From Phreatobacter sp. (lineage in GTDB: Bacteria; Pseudomonadota; Alphaproteobacteria; Rhizobiales; Phreatobacteraceae): 64,000 nucleotides of DNA. The number at the start of each line of letters is the position of its first letter. The stretch's first letter is position 1. The notes beneath the pieces were generated by a model, which saw only the letters and a list, made by a program, of their open reading frames with translations, was not told the DNA's origin and did no database searches. Below are positions 1 to 7,770 of the stretch, piece by piece. Both the position numbers and the translations under genes were made by a program. The DNA is taken from the NCBI RefSeq assembly GCF_027532945.1, contig NZ_JAPZTZ010000016.1:62001-126000 (forward strand), read 5' to 3'.

Positions 1-748
1 GCAACTCGGTCGGCACCGGCGCGGACCAGGTCGCTCCGCCGTCGGTCGAGCGCGAGGCGTGGATGAAATCCGCCCAGCGCGATCGATAGAGGGCGAGGAA
101 CTCGCCGTTCCCGGCCTCGACGATGCTCATATGGACACAGCCGAGGCTTCCCGGCACCGCGACGCTTGCCCAGGTCGCGCCTTCGTCGCGGGAGATGCGC
201 ACGGCGCTGACATCGTCGTCGCCGACCCATCGGACGCCCGGCACGGTGCGGCAGAGGAATGTCGGCAGGAGGATCGCGCCATCGGGACGGCGGAGCGGCG
301 GCTGGCGCACGAAGGTGCCGGTATCGCCGATCAGGGTCTCAGGCGCCGACCAGCTCCACCCGTCATCGCGTGACCGGCGGCGGCGGACCACGGCCGTGTC
401 CTGGTTGCCGGAGCGCTGGGAGGTATAGAGCAGCCACAGGTCGCCGGGGCCTGCCTGGAACAGGATCGGGTTCTGCTCCGAGCGCGTCGCATCGTCGGCG
501 AGCTTTACCGCCTCGCTCCAGCGCGCAGCGCCGGGCTCCAGGCGCGCCATGTGGACGGAAATGTCGGCCATGCCTTCCTGGGTCCCGCCGAACCAGACGC
601 AGGCGAGCGAGCCGTCCGCCAGGGTGAGCAGGTTTGCTGCATGGTTCTGGGGGGAGGGCGAAGGGATGAAGGCCTCGGACTGGCCGGCAAGGCCGTCCCG
701 GGGCTTGAGAATACCGTCGAGGACGAGGGTCGCTGTGTCGCTGGTCAT
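1..748 (-). CDS. Sialidase-like (BNR/Asp-box) protein, 3' end outside window
   Basis: The reading frame runs leftward from an ATG at 748 and is still open at base 1, so only about the first 249 residues are visible. Asp-box motifs of the S-x-D-x-G-x-T-W type are seen as SRDEGATW and STDGGATW, with a looser SRDDGWSW earlier, and the N-terminal part has the NHAANLL and VWFGGTQEG segments common in bacterial BNR_2 sialidase-family proteins. No signal peptide is seen, so it is probably cytoplasmic. It starts about 10 bases after the iron alcohol dehydrogenase stop and is the last visible gene of the sugar-acid operon. True sialidase activity is uncertain: many such beta-propellers in sugar operons have unknown substrates, and the catalytic residues of the C-terminal part are not in view. 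Confidence 0.75.
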   Translation of the reverse strand, partial: MTSDTATLVLDGILKPRDGLAGQSEAFIPSPSPQNHAANLLTLADGSLACVWFGGTQEGMADISVHMARLEPGAARWSEAVKLADDATRSEQNPILFQAGPGDLWLLYTSQRSGNQDTAVVRRRRSRDDGWSWSAPETLIGDTGTFVRQPPLRRPDGAILLPTFLCRTVPGVRWVGDDDVSAVRISRDEGATWASVAVPGSLGCVHMSIVEAGNGEFLALYRSRWADFIHASRSTDGGATWSAPVPTEL

Positions 749-758
749 TGGCGGCTAC

Positions 759-1886
759 TCAGAAGGCTGCGCGGTACATGGCGAGGATGGCCTCGCTGGA
801 GAGCGGCCGCGGGTTGTTGTCGATCAGCCGCTTGATGGCGAAGGCCTCATCGGCCATGGCCGGCAGGTCGTCCTGCGGCACGCCGCGCGGTCCCATGCGC
901 ATCTCGATGCCGAGGCGGGCGCAGAAGCCGTTCGTGCGCTCCAGCACGGTTGCCGGGTCGTCGGAAGCCGGCAGGCCGAGCGCCTCCAGCACCAGCGCCG
1001 TCTTCGCCGGCACGGCAGGTGCGTTGTAGGCGAGCACATGCGGGAAGATCACCGCATTGGCCGCGCCGTGGGCAATGTGGTGCCGCGTGCCGAGCGGATA
1101 GGCGATGGCATGGCCGCCGGCTGTGTTCACAGGGCCAAGGCAGATGCCGCCATAAAGCGAGGCCAGCGCCATCCCACCGCGCGCTTCGAGGTCGCCGCCA
1201 TCGGCGACGGCGCGGGCGAGATAGCGGCCGACGAGCCGCGTACCCTCGATGGCATAGGCGTCGATGATCGGATGGGCCTTGATGTTGGTGAAAGCCTCGA
1301 CGCAATGCGCCATGGCGTCGATGCCGGTCTCGGCGGTCACCTGCGGCGGTACGGTCACCATCAGCGCCGGGTCGACAATGGCGATGTCGGCGAGGAGGTG
1401 GCGGCTCTGCACCGCCCATTTGTTGCGAGACACCGGATCGGTGACGAGGGCGCGGGTGCCAACTTCGCTGCCCGTGCCGGCAGTGGTCGCGACCTGCGCG
1501 AGGCCGACGCGGCGGCCCGTCACCTTGTCCGGGCCGACCACGTCGGCAAGCGCCTGCCCGCCATCGAGAAGCGCGGCGACCAGCTTCGCCACGTCCATGA
1601 CGCTGCCGCCGCCGAAGCCGATGACGAGATCGGGCTTGTAACGGGTCGCGGAGGCCAGCGCCGCCTCGAAGTTCGGCACGTCGGGCTCCGCCACCACGTC
1701 GGTGAAAGCGGCGACATCGCCGAGGCCGAGCAGGTCGAGCCGACGAGCATGGAAGGAGGAGGCGAGAACGAAGGGCCGCGCATAGCCCTGCTCGCGCGCC
1801 CATTGGGCGAGGCGGGCGACGGTGCCGGTGCCAAAGGCGATCAGCGCCGGGCGAACGAGGTCGATGGGGGTGGCGAAGGTGTTCAT
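759..1886 (-). CDS. Iron-containing alcohol dehydrogenase
   Basis: Group III metal-dependent alcohol dehydrogenase, 375 residues from the chosen start. The NAD(P)-binding GGGSVMD motif is at about 92-98, TAGTGSE at 135-141, and the presumed iron ligands are D190, H194, H259 and H273 (GIDAMAH, GGHA, HHIAHG). The ATG at 1886 is chosen because it lies 8 bases after the pdxA2 stop and has GAG upstream; an in-frame ATG at 1919 would overlap pdxA2. Relatives oxidise or reduce small alcohols, aldehydes, lactaldehyde or maleylacetate. In this operon it may handle the aldehyde released by the aldolase; the substrate is not visible from sequence. Confidence 0.88.
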   Translation of the reverse strand: MNTFATPIDLVRPALIAFGTGTVARLAQWAREQGYARPFVLASSFHARRLDLLGLGDVAAFTDVVAEPDVPNFEAALASATRYKPDLVIGFGGGSVMDVAKLVAALLDGGQALADVVGPDKVTGRRVGLAQVATTAGTGSEVGTRALVTDPVSRNKWAVQSRHLLADIAIVDPALMVTVPPQVTAETGIDAMAHCVEAFTNIKAHPIIDAYAIEGTRLVGRYLARAVADGGDLEARGGMALASLYGGICLGPVNTAGGHAIAYPLGTRHHIAHGAANAVIFPHVLAYNAPAVPAKTALVLEALGLPASDDPATVLERTNGFCARLGIEMRMGPRGVPQDDLPAMADEAFAIKRLIDNNPRPLSSEAILAMYRAAF

Positions 1887-1893
1887 CGGGATC

Positions 1894-2904
1894 TCACGCG
1901 GCTGCGAGCCGTTCGGCATATTCGATGGCCTCGATCAGGCTCGTCTCCGAGGCGACGCCCTTGCCGGCGATGTCGAAGGCGGTCCCATGGTCGACTGAGG
2001 TGCGGATGATCGGCAGGCCGAGGGTGATGTTGACGCCCGACAGACCTTCCCATGTGCCGGTTTCGGGATTGACCTTGAAGCCCAGCAGCTTGACGGGGAT
2101 ATGGCCCTGGTCGTGATACATGGCGACCACGGCGTCGTACTGGCCGGCGCGCAGCTTGACGAAGACCGTGTCGCCGGGGACCGGGCCGACAACGTCGAGC
2201 CCATCGGCGACAGCCGCAGCGATGGTCGGCATCGAGATGTCGATGTCCTGCCGGCCGAAGAGGCCGCCTTCGCCGGCATGGGGGTTCAGCGCCGCCACTG
2301 CAATCTTCGGGCGCGCCTCGCCGAGGCGCATCATCGCGTCATTCGTGAGATCGATGACGCGGCGGATGCGCTCGGGCGTGATGCGCTTCGGCACGTCCTC
2401 CAGCGCCACATGGGTGGTGACGTGGCTGACGTTCATCGTGCCATGGGCGAGCATCATCACCGACCCGCGCACGCCCGTCAGCTCGGCGAGCAATTCGGTG
2501 TGGCCGGCATAATGATAGCCGGCAAGGTTCAGCGCCTCCTTGTTGAGCGGCGCGGTGACGAGACCCTGGATGCGCCCTGCCATGGCGAGCGCGACCGCCT
2601 TCTCGATGGCGAGATAGGCCATGCGGCCACCGGGGGCGCCCACCTCGCCGGTGACGATGGGCCCGCCGGGATCGCCCGCCTGGAGGATGGCGGCCGCCGG
2701 CCAAGTGTCGCCCTCGCGCACTTCGGGAATGGCTGCGGCGCCGAACAGTGCCTCCGCCTTGCGCAAGGCCGGCACGTCGCCGGTGACGAGAAGCTTCAGT
2801 TCGCCGGCCGCGAGGCGGGGGCTGAGCCGCTGCACGGCGCGCACGATGATCTCCGGACCGATACCGGCGGGGTCGCCCATGGTGATGGCGAGATGGGGTG
2901 TCAT
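1894..2904 (-). CDS. pdxA2: PdxA2-type 4-phospho-sugar-acid dehydrogenase
   Basis: PdxA-superfamily NAD-dependent dehydrogenase of 336 residues, the normal family length. MGDPAGIGPE is at 9-18, TAPLNKEAL at 117-125, LNPHAGEGG at 206-214 and YHDQGHIPVK at 263-272, which supply metal-binding histidines. Its ATG overlaps the stop of the DUF1537 kinase (ATGA), so the two are translationally coupled. PdxA2 paired with a DUF1537 kinase is the established arrangement for D-threonate and D-erythronate breakdown: the 4-phosphate is oxidised and decarboxylated to dihydroxyacetone phosphate. The pairing argues against a role in vitamin B6 synthesis. Confidence 0.9.
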   Translation of the reverse strand: MTPHLAITMGDPAGIGPEIIVRAVQRLSPRLAAGELKLLVTGDVPALRKAEALFGAAAIPEVREGDTWPAAAILQAGDPGGPIVTGEVGAPGGRMAYLAIEKAVALAMAGRIQGLVTAPLNKEALNLAGYHYAGHTELLAELTGVRGSVMMLAHGTMNVSHVTTHVALEDVPKRITPERIRRVIDLTNDAMMRLGEARPKIAVAALNPHAGEGGLFGRQDIDISMPTIAAAVADGLDVVGPVPGDTVFVKLRAGQYDAVVAMYHDQGHIPVKLLGFKVNPETGTWEGLSGVNITLGLPIIRTSVDHGTAFDIAGKGVASETSLIEAIEYAERLAAA

Positions 2905-4049
2905 GACGAGGACTTTCCGGCAGATGTCGGAGCGGGTGAGGCGCGCGCGGCGAGATCGGCGAAGAGGCCGGGCTCGCCAAAGGCGCCGGATTTGGAGATG
3001 ACCGCGGTGCCGCGCCAGCGCCCTTCGGTGAGGCGCGAGAGGGCGATGCCCGGCTGCAGCTCGCCGAGGACGTCGAGGCCCGTGACGCCAAGGGCGGGAA
3101 GGAGCGCGCGGAGCGTCTCGCCGCCGCTGACCAGCAGCGTGCCGGGGCGGGGCAGGGCGGCGACAAGGCTAGAGAACCGGTCGGCGATGGTGGTGCGGGC
3201 GGCCGTGCGGTCGGTGCCATTGGGCAGGTCGCAGGTGACGAAGGCGGCGCCTGAGTGTTCCATCAGTTCTTCGATTCCGCTGACATTGGCGGCGGTCCGC
3301 CACAGGTGCGCCACGGCGTCGAGCTGGGCGCTCGTGATGGCATGGTCGGTGCCGATGAGGCCAAGGAGCGGCCCCTGCCAGGCAAGGGCAGCGGGCGGCG
3401 GCGGCCGCAGCGCCCGGGCGAGCGCACGGGCAAGGCCCGCCGAGCCGACCCAGAGAACGGAGCCGGAATGAGCGAAGCCGTTTGCAACGATCCGGTCGAG
3501 ATCCTCCGGCGTCTCCGCGTCGAAGAGGCTGATGCCGTCGGTGGGCAGGTCCTCGGGGCCAAGGCGGGCCACCCGATGACCGGCGGCGGTGAGGCCGGCG
3601 CCCATGTCCTCGCCGGTCGGCGTCCAGGCCCCGCCCTGTATCCAGACCTGGCGCGCGGAGCGGGTGCGGCGGCCCTGTTCGGGGAGGGCCGGGGCGATGA
3701 TGACGTTGTCGAAACGGATTGCGGCGAGGATGGCGGCGAGTTCGGCGCAGGCATGTCCGCGCAGCAGGCTGTCGACTTTGAAGAATGACAGGCGGCCGGG
3801 AATCGGCGCCAACAGGGGGGCAGCGGCGCGCGCCGCGGCACACGCCTCGGCGGCCGAGCGCTCGCGGGTTCCGATATCGAGGACAAGCGAGCCGCTATCC
3901 TGCGCCGCGATGCCGACGCGCAGCGGCGCCACGGGGCTGGCGAAGGCGGCGGCCGTGTCGAGCGCGCCCGTCATGTCGTCGGCGATCATCCGGATCGCCT
4001 CGAAGGCGAGGCCTTGTGCGCGCCTCGGCTCGCGGGCCAGCGCCGTCAC
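2901..4049 (-). CDS. Four-carbon acid sugar kinase (DUF1537 family)
   Basis: ATP-dependent kinase, 382 residues from a GTG start. The N-terminal substrate-binding signature IADDMTGALDTA and KVDSLLRG are present, and the C-terminal nucleotide-binding half contains LLVSGGETLRALL and the ending KSGAFGE. The GTG at 4049 overlaps the SDR stop as GTGA, indicating coupling; a start at the ATG of MIADDMTG would remove residues that usually precede this motif. It is somewhat shorter than typical DtnK/OtnK proteins (about 420). The family phosphorylates D-threonate, D-erythronate, L-threonate or related acids at C4. The exact sugar acid here is unknown. Confidence 0.87.
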   Translation of the reverse strand: MTALAREPRRAQGLAFEAIRMIADDMTGALDTAAAFASPVAPLRVGIAAQDSGSLVLDIGTRERSAAEACAAARAAAPLLAPIPGRLSFFKVDSLLRGHACAELAAILAAIRFDNVIIAPALPEQGRRTRSARQVWIQGGAWTPTGEDMGAGLTAAGHRVARLGPEDLPTDGISLFDAETPEDLDRIVANGFAHSGSVLWVGSAGLARALARALRPPPPAALAWQGPLLGLIGTDHAITSAQLDAVAHLWRTAANVSGIEELMEHSGAAFVTCDLPNGTDRTAARTTIADRFSSLVAALPRPGTLLVSGGETLRALLPALGVTGLDVLGELQPGIALSRLTEGRWRGTAVISKSGAFGEPGLFADLAARASPAPTSAGKSSS

Positions 4050-4729
4050 AGCGAGGCTCCGCCGCAGATGGTGAGGACCTGGCCGGTGATGGCGTCGGCC
4101 TCCCGCGACATGAGGAAGGTCACCGCGGCGGCGACCTCGTCCGGGCGGATCAGGCGGCCCATCGGCGGCACGCGTGGCGGCACGCCGCTGCGGCCGGGAT
4201 CGCCGAGCATGGGCGTCTCGGTCGCGGCGGGTGCGACGACGTTCACGGTGATGCCGCGCGCGACCAGTTCGGCGGCCCAGGATCGCGCCATGGCGACGAG
4301 GGCTGCCTTTGTCGCGGCATACTGGCTGCGCTGCGGCGAGCCGGTCCACGTGCGGCTGCCGATTAGGACGATGCGTCCGCCGGCAGTCATGCCGGGAGCG
4401 AGGGCGCCGGCAATCTCTTCCGCCGCGGCGACGTGGAGGTCCCACATGGCGCGGCCGCGCCCGGGATCGAGCGCCTCGAGCCCGCCGGTTGCGAGGATGC
4501 CGGCGGCATGGACGAAGGCGGTGGCGGCCGGGAGTTTGGCGATGAGGTCGCGCCGGGCCACGGCATCCGAGAGGTCGCAGGTGACATGCGCATAATGCGG
4601 CGAGGGCATGGTGACGGGGCGTCGGGCGACACCCGTCACGGTCCAGCCATCAGCGAGCAGGCGCGCCGCGACCGCCGCGCCGATGCCGGAGCTGGTGCCG
4701 GTGACGAGGGCGTGGCGCGAGCCGGGCAT
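4046..4729 (-). CDS. SDR family oxidoreductase
   Basis: Classical short-chain dehydrogenase, about 227 residues from the ATG at 4729, which falls just after the aldolase stop; an upstream in-frame start at 4774 would overlap that gene. Seen are the cofactor motif TGTSSGIG, a catalytic YAATK (Tyr-x-x-x-Lys) and a C-terminal ITGQVLTICGG typical of the family. No membrane segment or signal is present. It sits between the DapA-type aldolase and the sugar-acid kinase and so probably oxidises or reduces a hydroxyl of the pathway intermediate. The substrate cannot be read from sequence. Confidence 0.85.
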   Translation of the reverse strand: MPGSRHALVTGTSSGIGAAVAARLLADGWTVTGVARRPVTMPSPHYAHVTCDLSDAVARRDLIAKLPAATAFVHAAGILATGGLEALDPGRGRAMWDLHVAAAEEIAGALAPGMTAGGRIVLIGSRTWTGSPQRSQYAATKAALVAMARSWAAELVARGITVNVVAPAATETPMLGDPGRSGVPPRVPPMGRLIRPDEVAAAVTFLMSREADAITGQVLTICGGASL

Positions 4730-4733
4730 GGGA

Positions 4734-5633
4734 TCAGGCCGTGGCTTCGGCGAAGGAGCGGGCGATCTCGGCAACCTTGGCCTCGACCTCGGCCGTCACG
4801 AGTGCCGGGCCACGGCTCGGGCCGACATCCGGCATGACGGCGCGGAGGGCACACTTGACCATGGTCGGCGGGAAGCCGTGCGCATAGAGCGTGGCGCGGA
4901 GGTCACTGAAGCGCTCCTGGTGGGCGGCGGCGGCGGCATGATCGCCCTTGGTGAAAGCCGTCCAGATGCCGTTGAGAGTCTCCGGCGCGACATTGCCGAG
5001 GCCGGAAATGCTCCCCGCCGCGCCGTTCTGAAGGCCGTGGAGCACGAGGGAATCCGGCCCGACCAGCACATCGAAATCGTCACGGCCAGCGGCGACGGCG
5101 AGGAAACCGTCGAGGCTCGCCTTCGAGCCCTCGCTATCCTTGATGCCGACGATGTTCGGATGGTCGGCGAGGCGGGCCGCCGTCTCCGGGGCGATCGTGT
5201 TCCCGGTGCGCGCGGGGATGTTGTAGAGGTAGACCGGCACGTCGAGGGCATCCGCGACGCGGCGGTAATGGCCCTCGAGCTCGCCTTGCGAGCAGGCGAT
5301 GAAGGAGGGCGTGATGGCCGAGACGGCCCTGACGCCGAGGCCCTGGATCGCCTTGCCGAGCGCGATGGTCTGGTGCGTCGAGATCTCGCCGATATGGGCG
5401 AGCACCCCGGTCATGCTCGCGGCCGCCTCGACGCAGATCTCGGCGACGCGCACCTTCTCGGCGAGGGAGAGGGTGTAGAACTCGCCATTGGTGCCGCCGC
5501 AGAAAACACCATTGCCGGCTTTTGCCTGGCGGGCCACCTGCCGGCGCAGCGCGGATTCCGCCACGGCTTCTTGCGCGTCGAAGGGCGTCACGATGGCGAC
5601 GAAGGGGCCGGTGGTCCGGGGCCGGGCGGTCAT
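4734..5633 (-). CDS. DapA/NanA-family class I aldolase (dihydrodipicolinate synthase family)
   Basis: TIM-barrel Schiff-base aldolase of 299 residues. GGTNGEF is at 46-52 (the GTTGE motif), YNIPARTG with the proton-relay tyrosine Y137, and GIKDS with the Schiff-base lysine K165. It is the first gene of the leftward operon, transcribed away from the GntR regulator. The family includes dihydrodipicolinate synthase, N-acetylneuraminate lyase and 2-keto-3-deoxy sugar-acid aldolases. Location with a sugar-acid kinase and a sialidase-like gene favours a catabolic aldolase releasing pyruvate rather than lysine biosynthesis. Confidence 0.88.
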   Translation of the reverse strand: MTARPRTTGPFVAIVTPFDAQEAVAESALRRQVARQAKAGNGVFCGGTNGEFYTLSLAEKVRVAEICVEAAASMTGVLAHIGEISTHQTIALGKAIQGLGVRAVSAITPSFIACSQGELEGHYRRVADALDVPVYLYNIPARTGNTIAPETAARLADHPNIVGIKDSEGSKASLDGFLAVAAGRDDFDVLVGPDSLVLHGLQNGAAGSISGLGNVAPETLNGIWTAFTKGDHAAAAAHQERFSDLRATLYAHGFPPTMVKCALRAVMPDVGPSRGPALVTAEVEAKVAEIARSFAEATA

Positions 5634-5830
5634 GGCATGCGCCTCCTATGCGGCGGAGCAGCAATGCCCGGACCCTTGGGGCCGGCGTCACGCGGACTGG
5701 GCGCTGCTCCCTGGCGCGGCCTTGCGCGGCCGGCCTCTGCTTGTAAGGCCCGTAGAAGTCATACTTGTTTCAATGTGTCAACTTATCGCCGCGGCTGGCA
5801 TGGCGATCGTTCGGTTTGACCAACATTAAA

Positions 5831-5859
5831 ATCCAATGATATCAATGTATTCGTGTCAA
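5831..5859 (-). promoter_or_regulatory. Candidate promoter of the leftward sugar-acid operon
   Basis: On the minus strand TTGACA (5859-5854) is followed after 17 bases by TTGGAT (5836-5831). The spacer contains the palindrome TGATATCA. The perfect -35 hexamer is convincing; the -10 match is only three of six. A second minus-strand TTGACA occurs at 5782-5777 without a clear -10. Confidence 0.4.
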
Positions 5860-5878
5860 TTTCTCGTTTGTGAGAAAT
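5859..5878. promoter_or_regulatory. Candidate operator: 7-base inverted repeat
   Basis: ATTTCTC and GAGAAAT form perfect 7-base arms around a 6-base spacer, immediately upstream of the leftward -35 hexamer. Dimeric FCD-GntR regulators bind short inverted repeats between divergent genes, so this is a reasonable binding site for the product of the gene at 5949. Inference from position and symmetry only. Confidence 0.4.
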
Positions 5879-5948
5879 CCTGGCTCGTTGACAGCTTTAC
5901 AACTTTACAGCTTTGCGATAGGGTCGAGCCTGTTCAGGTGGGGGCTGT

Positions 5949-6692
5949 ATGACCGACATTCATGTCTCGCCGGAGATCGCTGCTCCCACCCCGCTGGTCG
6001 AGCGCGTTTTCTCCGGGCTTCAGGCGCGGATTACCGGCGGCGAATTCCCCGCGGGAGGTCGCCTGCCGAGTGAGAACGACCTCGCGGCGGCCTATGTCGT
6101 GTCGCGCCCGATCGTGCGGGAGGCGCTGCGCCTGCTGCGCGAGGCGGGCCTCGTCGCTTCGCGCCGCGGTTCCGGAACCTTCGTGACCTCCCAGGCGACG
6201 CCAGCGAGCCATCCCGGTGCGAATCTCGCCTTTTCTCCGGTCTCGACCATCGCCGACGTCCAGCGCTGCTATGAGTTTCGCCTCGCTCTGGAGCCGGAAC
6301 ACACCTACTGGGCGGCTTTGCGCTGGAATGCGGCAGCCCTCGGCCGCATCGCCGAGGCGCTGGAGGCAATGAAATCCGCGACGCGGGCGCAGCATCACCG
6401 CGAGGATGCCGATTTCGCCTTCCACCTCGCCATCGCCGAGGCGAGCAACAACCACTACCACGTGTCCTCCCTGCTGGCGCTGAAGGACCACATCAGCGTC
6501 GGCATGAAGATGCATGGCACGACGCTGTTCCGGCCGAAGGGGTCGCTGGAAGGCGTCTATGCCGAGCACGCGGCGATCCACGACGCCATTCGCTCCCGTG
6601 ACGCGGAGCGCGCCAGGATGCTCATGGCGCTGCACCTGAAGGGTTCGCGCGACCGCATTTTCGACGGCCACGCCCTGGATCTCGCGCTCTAG
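5949..6692 (+). CDS. GntR family regulator, FCD (FadR) subfamily
   Basis: 247 residues. The N-terminal winged helix has the GntR signature (LPSENDLAAAY, SRPIVREALRLL, GSGTFV). The C-terminal half is the all-helical FCD effector domain, including a DADFAFHLAIAEAS segment with conserved D and H, and H residues later that form the metal/ligand site (EHAAIHDAI, LHLKGS). AGGTGGGG precedes the ATG. It is divergent from the sugar-acid operon and most likely represses it, with a sugar acid or organic acid as inducer. Its stop overlaps the soxA stop tail to tail. Confidence 0.9.
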   Translation: MTDIHVSPEIAAPTPLVERVFSGLQARITGGEFPAGGRLPSENDLAAAYVVSRPIVREALRLLREAGLVASRRGSGTFVTSQATPASHPGANLAFSPVSTIADVQRCYEFRLALEPEHTYWAALRWNAAALGRIAEALEAMKSATRAQHHREDADFAFHLAIAEASNNHYHVSSLLALKDHISVGMKMHGTTLFRPKGSLEGVYAEHAAIHDAIRSRDAERARMLMALHLKGSRDRIFDGHALDLAL

Positions 6693-7441
6693 CGGCGGAT
6701 CCCGGGGCTCTCGACGGGCAGGCCCCGGGCACGGGCGGCGAGATAGAGCTCCAGCGCCACATAATCATAGGCGCCATAGGGGAGCTGCGTTGCGCGGACG
6801 CCGAGGGAACAGGCCCTGAGCCGGCGGTGCAGCGAGCCCAGCGTGTTCCATTCGAGGCGATAGGCGGGAAAGCCGGTGCCGACGCCACTGGAGATCACGT
6901 CGCCGCGCAGCCTCCGGCCGACATTCTCATCATGGCACTGGCCGCAGGAGAGGTTCAGCTGGCCCTGCCGCGTCTCGTAGAAGCGCTTGCCGGCAGCAAG
7001 GTGCTGCGCCGCCGCGCCCTCGGTCTCCACGGCCACGGGCAGCCCACGCGAGCGCAGGGCGATGGCGGCGGTGAGCGACAGCAAGGCCTCGCTCTCGTAG
7101 CCGAAGGCCGGCGCCTGCTGGTTGTCGGTTCGGCAACGCTCGATGCGAGCCTCGAGGTTCAGGAGCGCGCCGTCGGAGGCGACAGCGGGATAGCGGGCGG
7201 CGACGCCGCGCATCCCGTCGATGGGGCCGTGGCAGCCCTCGCAGGAGGGCCGTCCCGAGCGCGGCGCCTCCCGCCAGAGCGCCTCGCCGCCATCGACCCA
7301 GAGCCAGCCGGGATGGCGCGAGGGGTCGTCCTGGAGCGCGCGCAGGTCGGGCGAGAGGAAGCTTGCCGGAGCGCGGACCTCGCCGGCCGAGGCGGTTGCC
7401 CCCAGCATCAGGGTCGCTGCGAGGACGACGAGGTGCCTCAT
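6689..7441 (-). CDS. soxA: Sulfur oxidation c-type cytochrome SoxA (diheme)
   Basis: 250 residues with a Sec signal peptide (cleavage near ASAG, about 20), so periplasmic. Two heme motifs are seen, CEGCH at 67-71 and CGQCH at 166-170, plus C211 in RACSLGVRA, the position of the cysteine persulfide heme ligand of SoxA. This is the diheme form. SoxA with SoxX forms the c-type cytochrome that joins a sulfur substrate to the SoxY carrier cysteine. It is the last gene of the operon, its start overlapping the end of soxZ. The partner soxX lies upstream in the same operon; soxB is absent from the window. Confidence 0.9.
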   Translation of the reverse strand: MRHLVVLAATLMLGATASAGEVRAPASFLSPDLRALQDDPSRHPGWLWVDGGEALWREAPRSGRPSCEGCHGPIDGMRGVAARYPAVASDGALLNLEARIERCRTDNQQAPAFGYESEALLSLTAAIALRSRGLPVAVETEGAAAQHLAAGKRFYETRQGQLNLSCGQCHDENVGRRLRGDVISSGVGTGFPAYRLEWNTLGSLHRRLRACSLGVRATQLPYGAYDYVALELYLAARARGLPVESPGIRR

Positions 7442-7767
7442 GTCACCGTCAGCATTTGCCGGCGTTCATAGACCGCGCCGCCGTCCTCGAGCCATTCGAA
7501 GACCAGTTCGCCTGTGGTCGTGGCGACGGTGGTGAAGGCCACATAGGGATTGGCGGCGATGCCGGGCGACAGATCCATGTGGAGGATCTCGGCGCCGTCA
7601 TAGGTGACGCGCAGCGTGTGGATGATCTTGCGCGGCACGGGGGTGAGGCCGGGCGCGTCGATGGCACGGTCCATGGCGTGGCGCGCGAGGACACGGATTT
7701 CGATGATCTCGCCGCGGCGGGCCTCGGCGGGCATGGTGATGCGGGCGGGAATGGAGGCACTGGCCAT
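7438..7767 (-). CDS. soxZ: Thiosulfate carrier subunit SoxZ
   Basis: 109 residues, the normal length. It shows the immunoglobulin-like SoxZ fold features: ARITMPAEARRGEIIEIRVLARHAM at the start, RKIIHTLRV in the middle and a C-terminal GELVFEWLEDGG. No signal peptide is present, as expected, because SoxZ is exported bound to Tat-exported SoxY. It starts 3 bases after soxY and overlaps soxA by 4 bases. Partner of the adjacent SoxY. Confidence 0.92.
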   Translation of the reverse strand: MASASIPARITMPAEARRGEIIEIRVLARHAMDRAIDAPGLTPVPRKIIHTLRVTYDGAEILHMDLSPGIAANPYVAFTTVATTTGELVFEWLEDGGAVYERRQMLTVT

Positions 7768-7770
7768 GAG

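Larger units (their letters stand above)
5634..5948. promoter_or_regulatory. Divergent control region of the sugar-acid operon and its GntR regulator
   Basis: This 315-base stretch has no gene. Its right half is clearly AT-richer than its surroundings. It holds three CAATG copies (5771, 5834, 5843), an 8-base palindrome TGATATCA at 5837-5844, a 7-base inverted repeat at 5859-5878, and two direct ACAGCTTT copies at 5891 and 5907. A minus-strand TTGACA lies at 5859-5854 and a plus-strand TTTACA at 5896-5901. These are the expected ingredients of a divergent promoter pair controlled by the adjacent regulator; none is experimentally supported. Confidence 0.6.

Noticed and set aside
549-2009. Long plus-strand open frame (486 codons) opposite the Fe-ADH gene
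   Set aside because: It is antisense to a gene with intact family motifs, its product is a Gly/Arg/His-rich low-complexity sequence, and no family features are visible. High GC content makes such frames common throughout the window.
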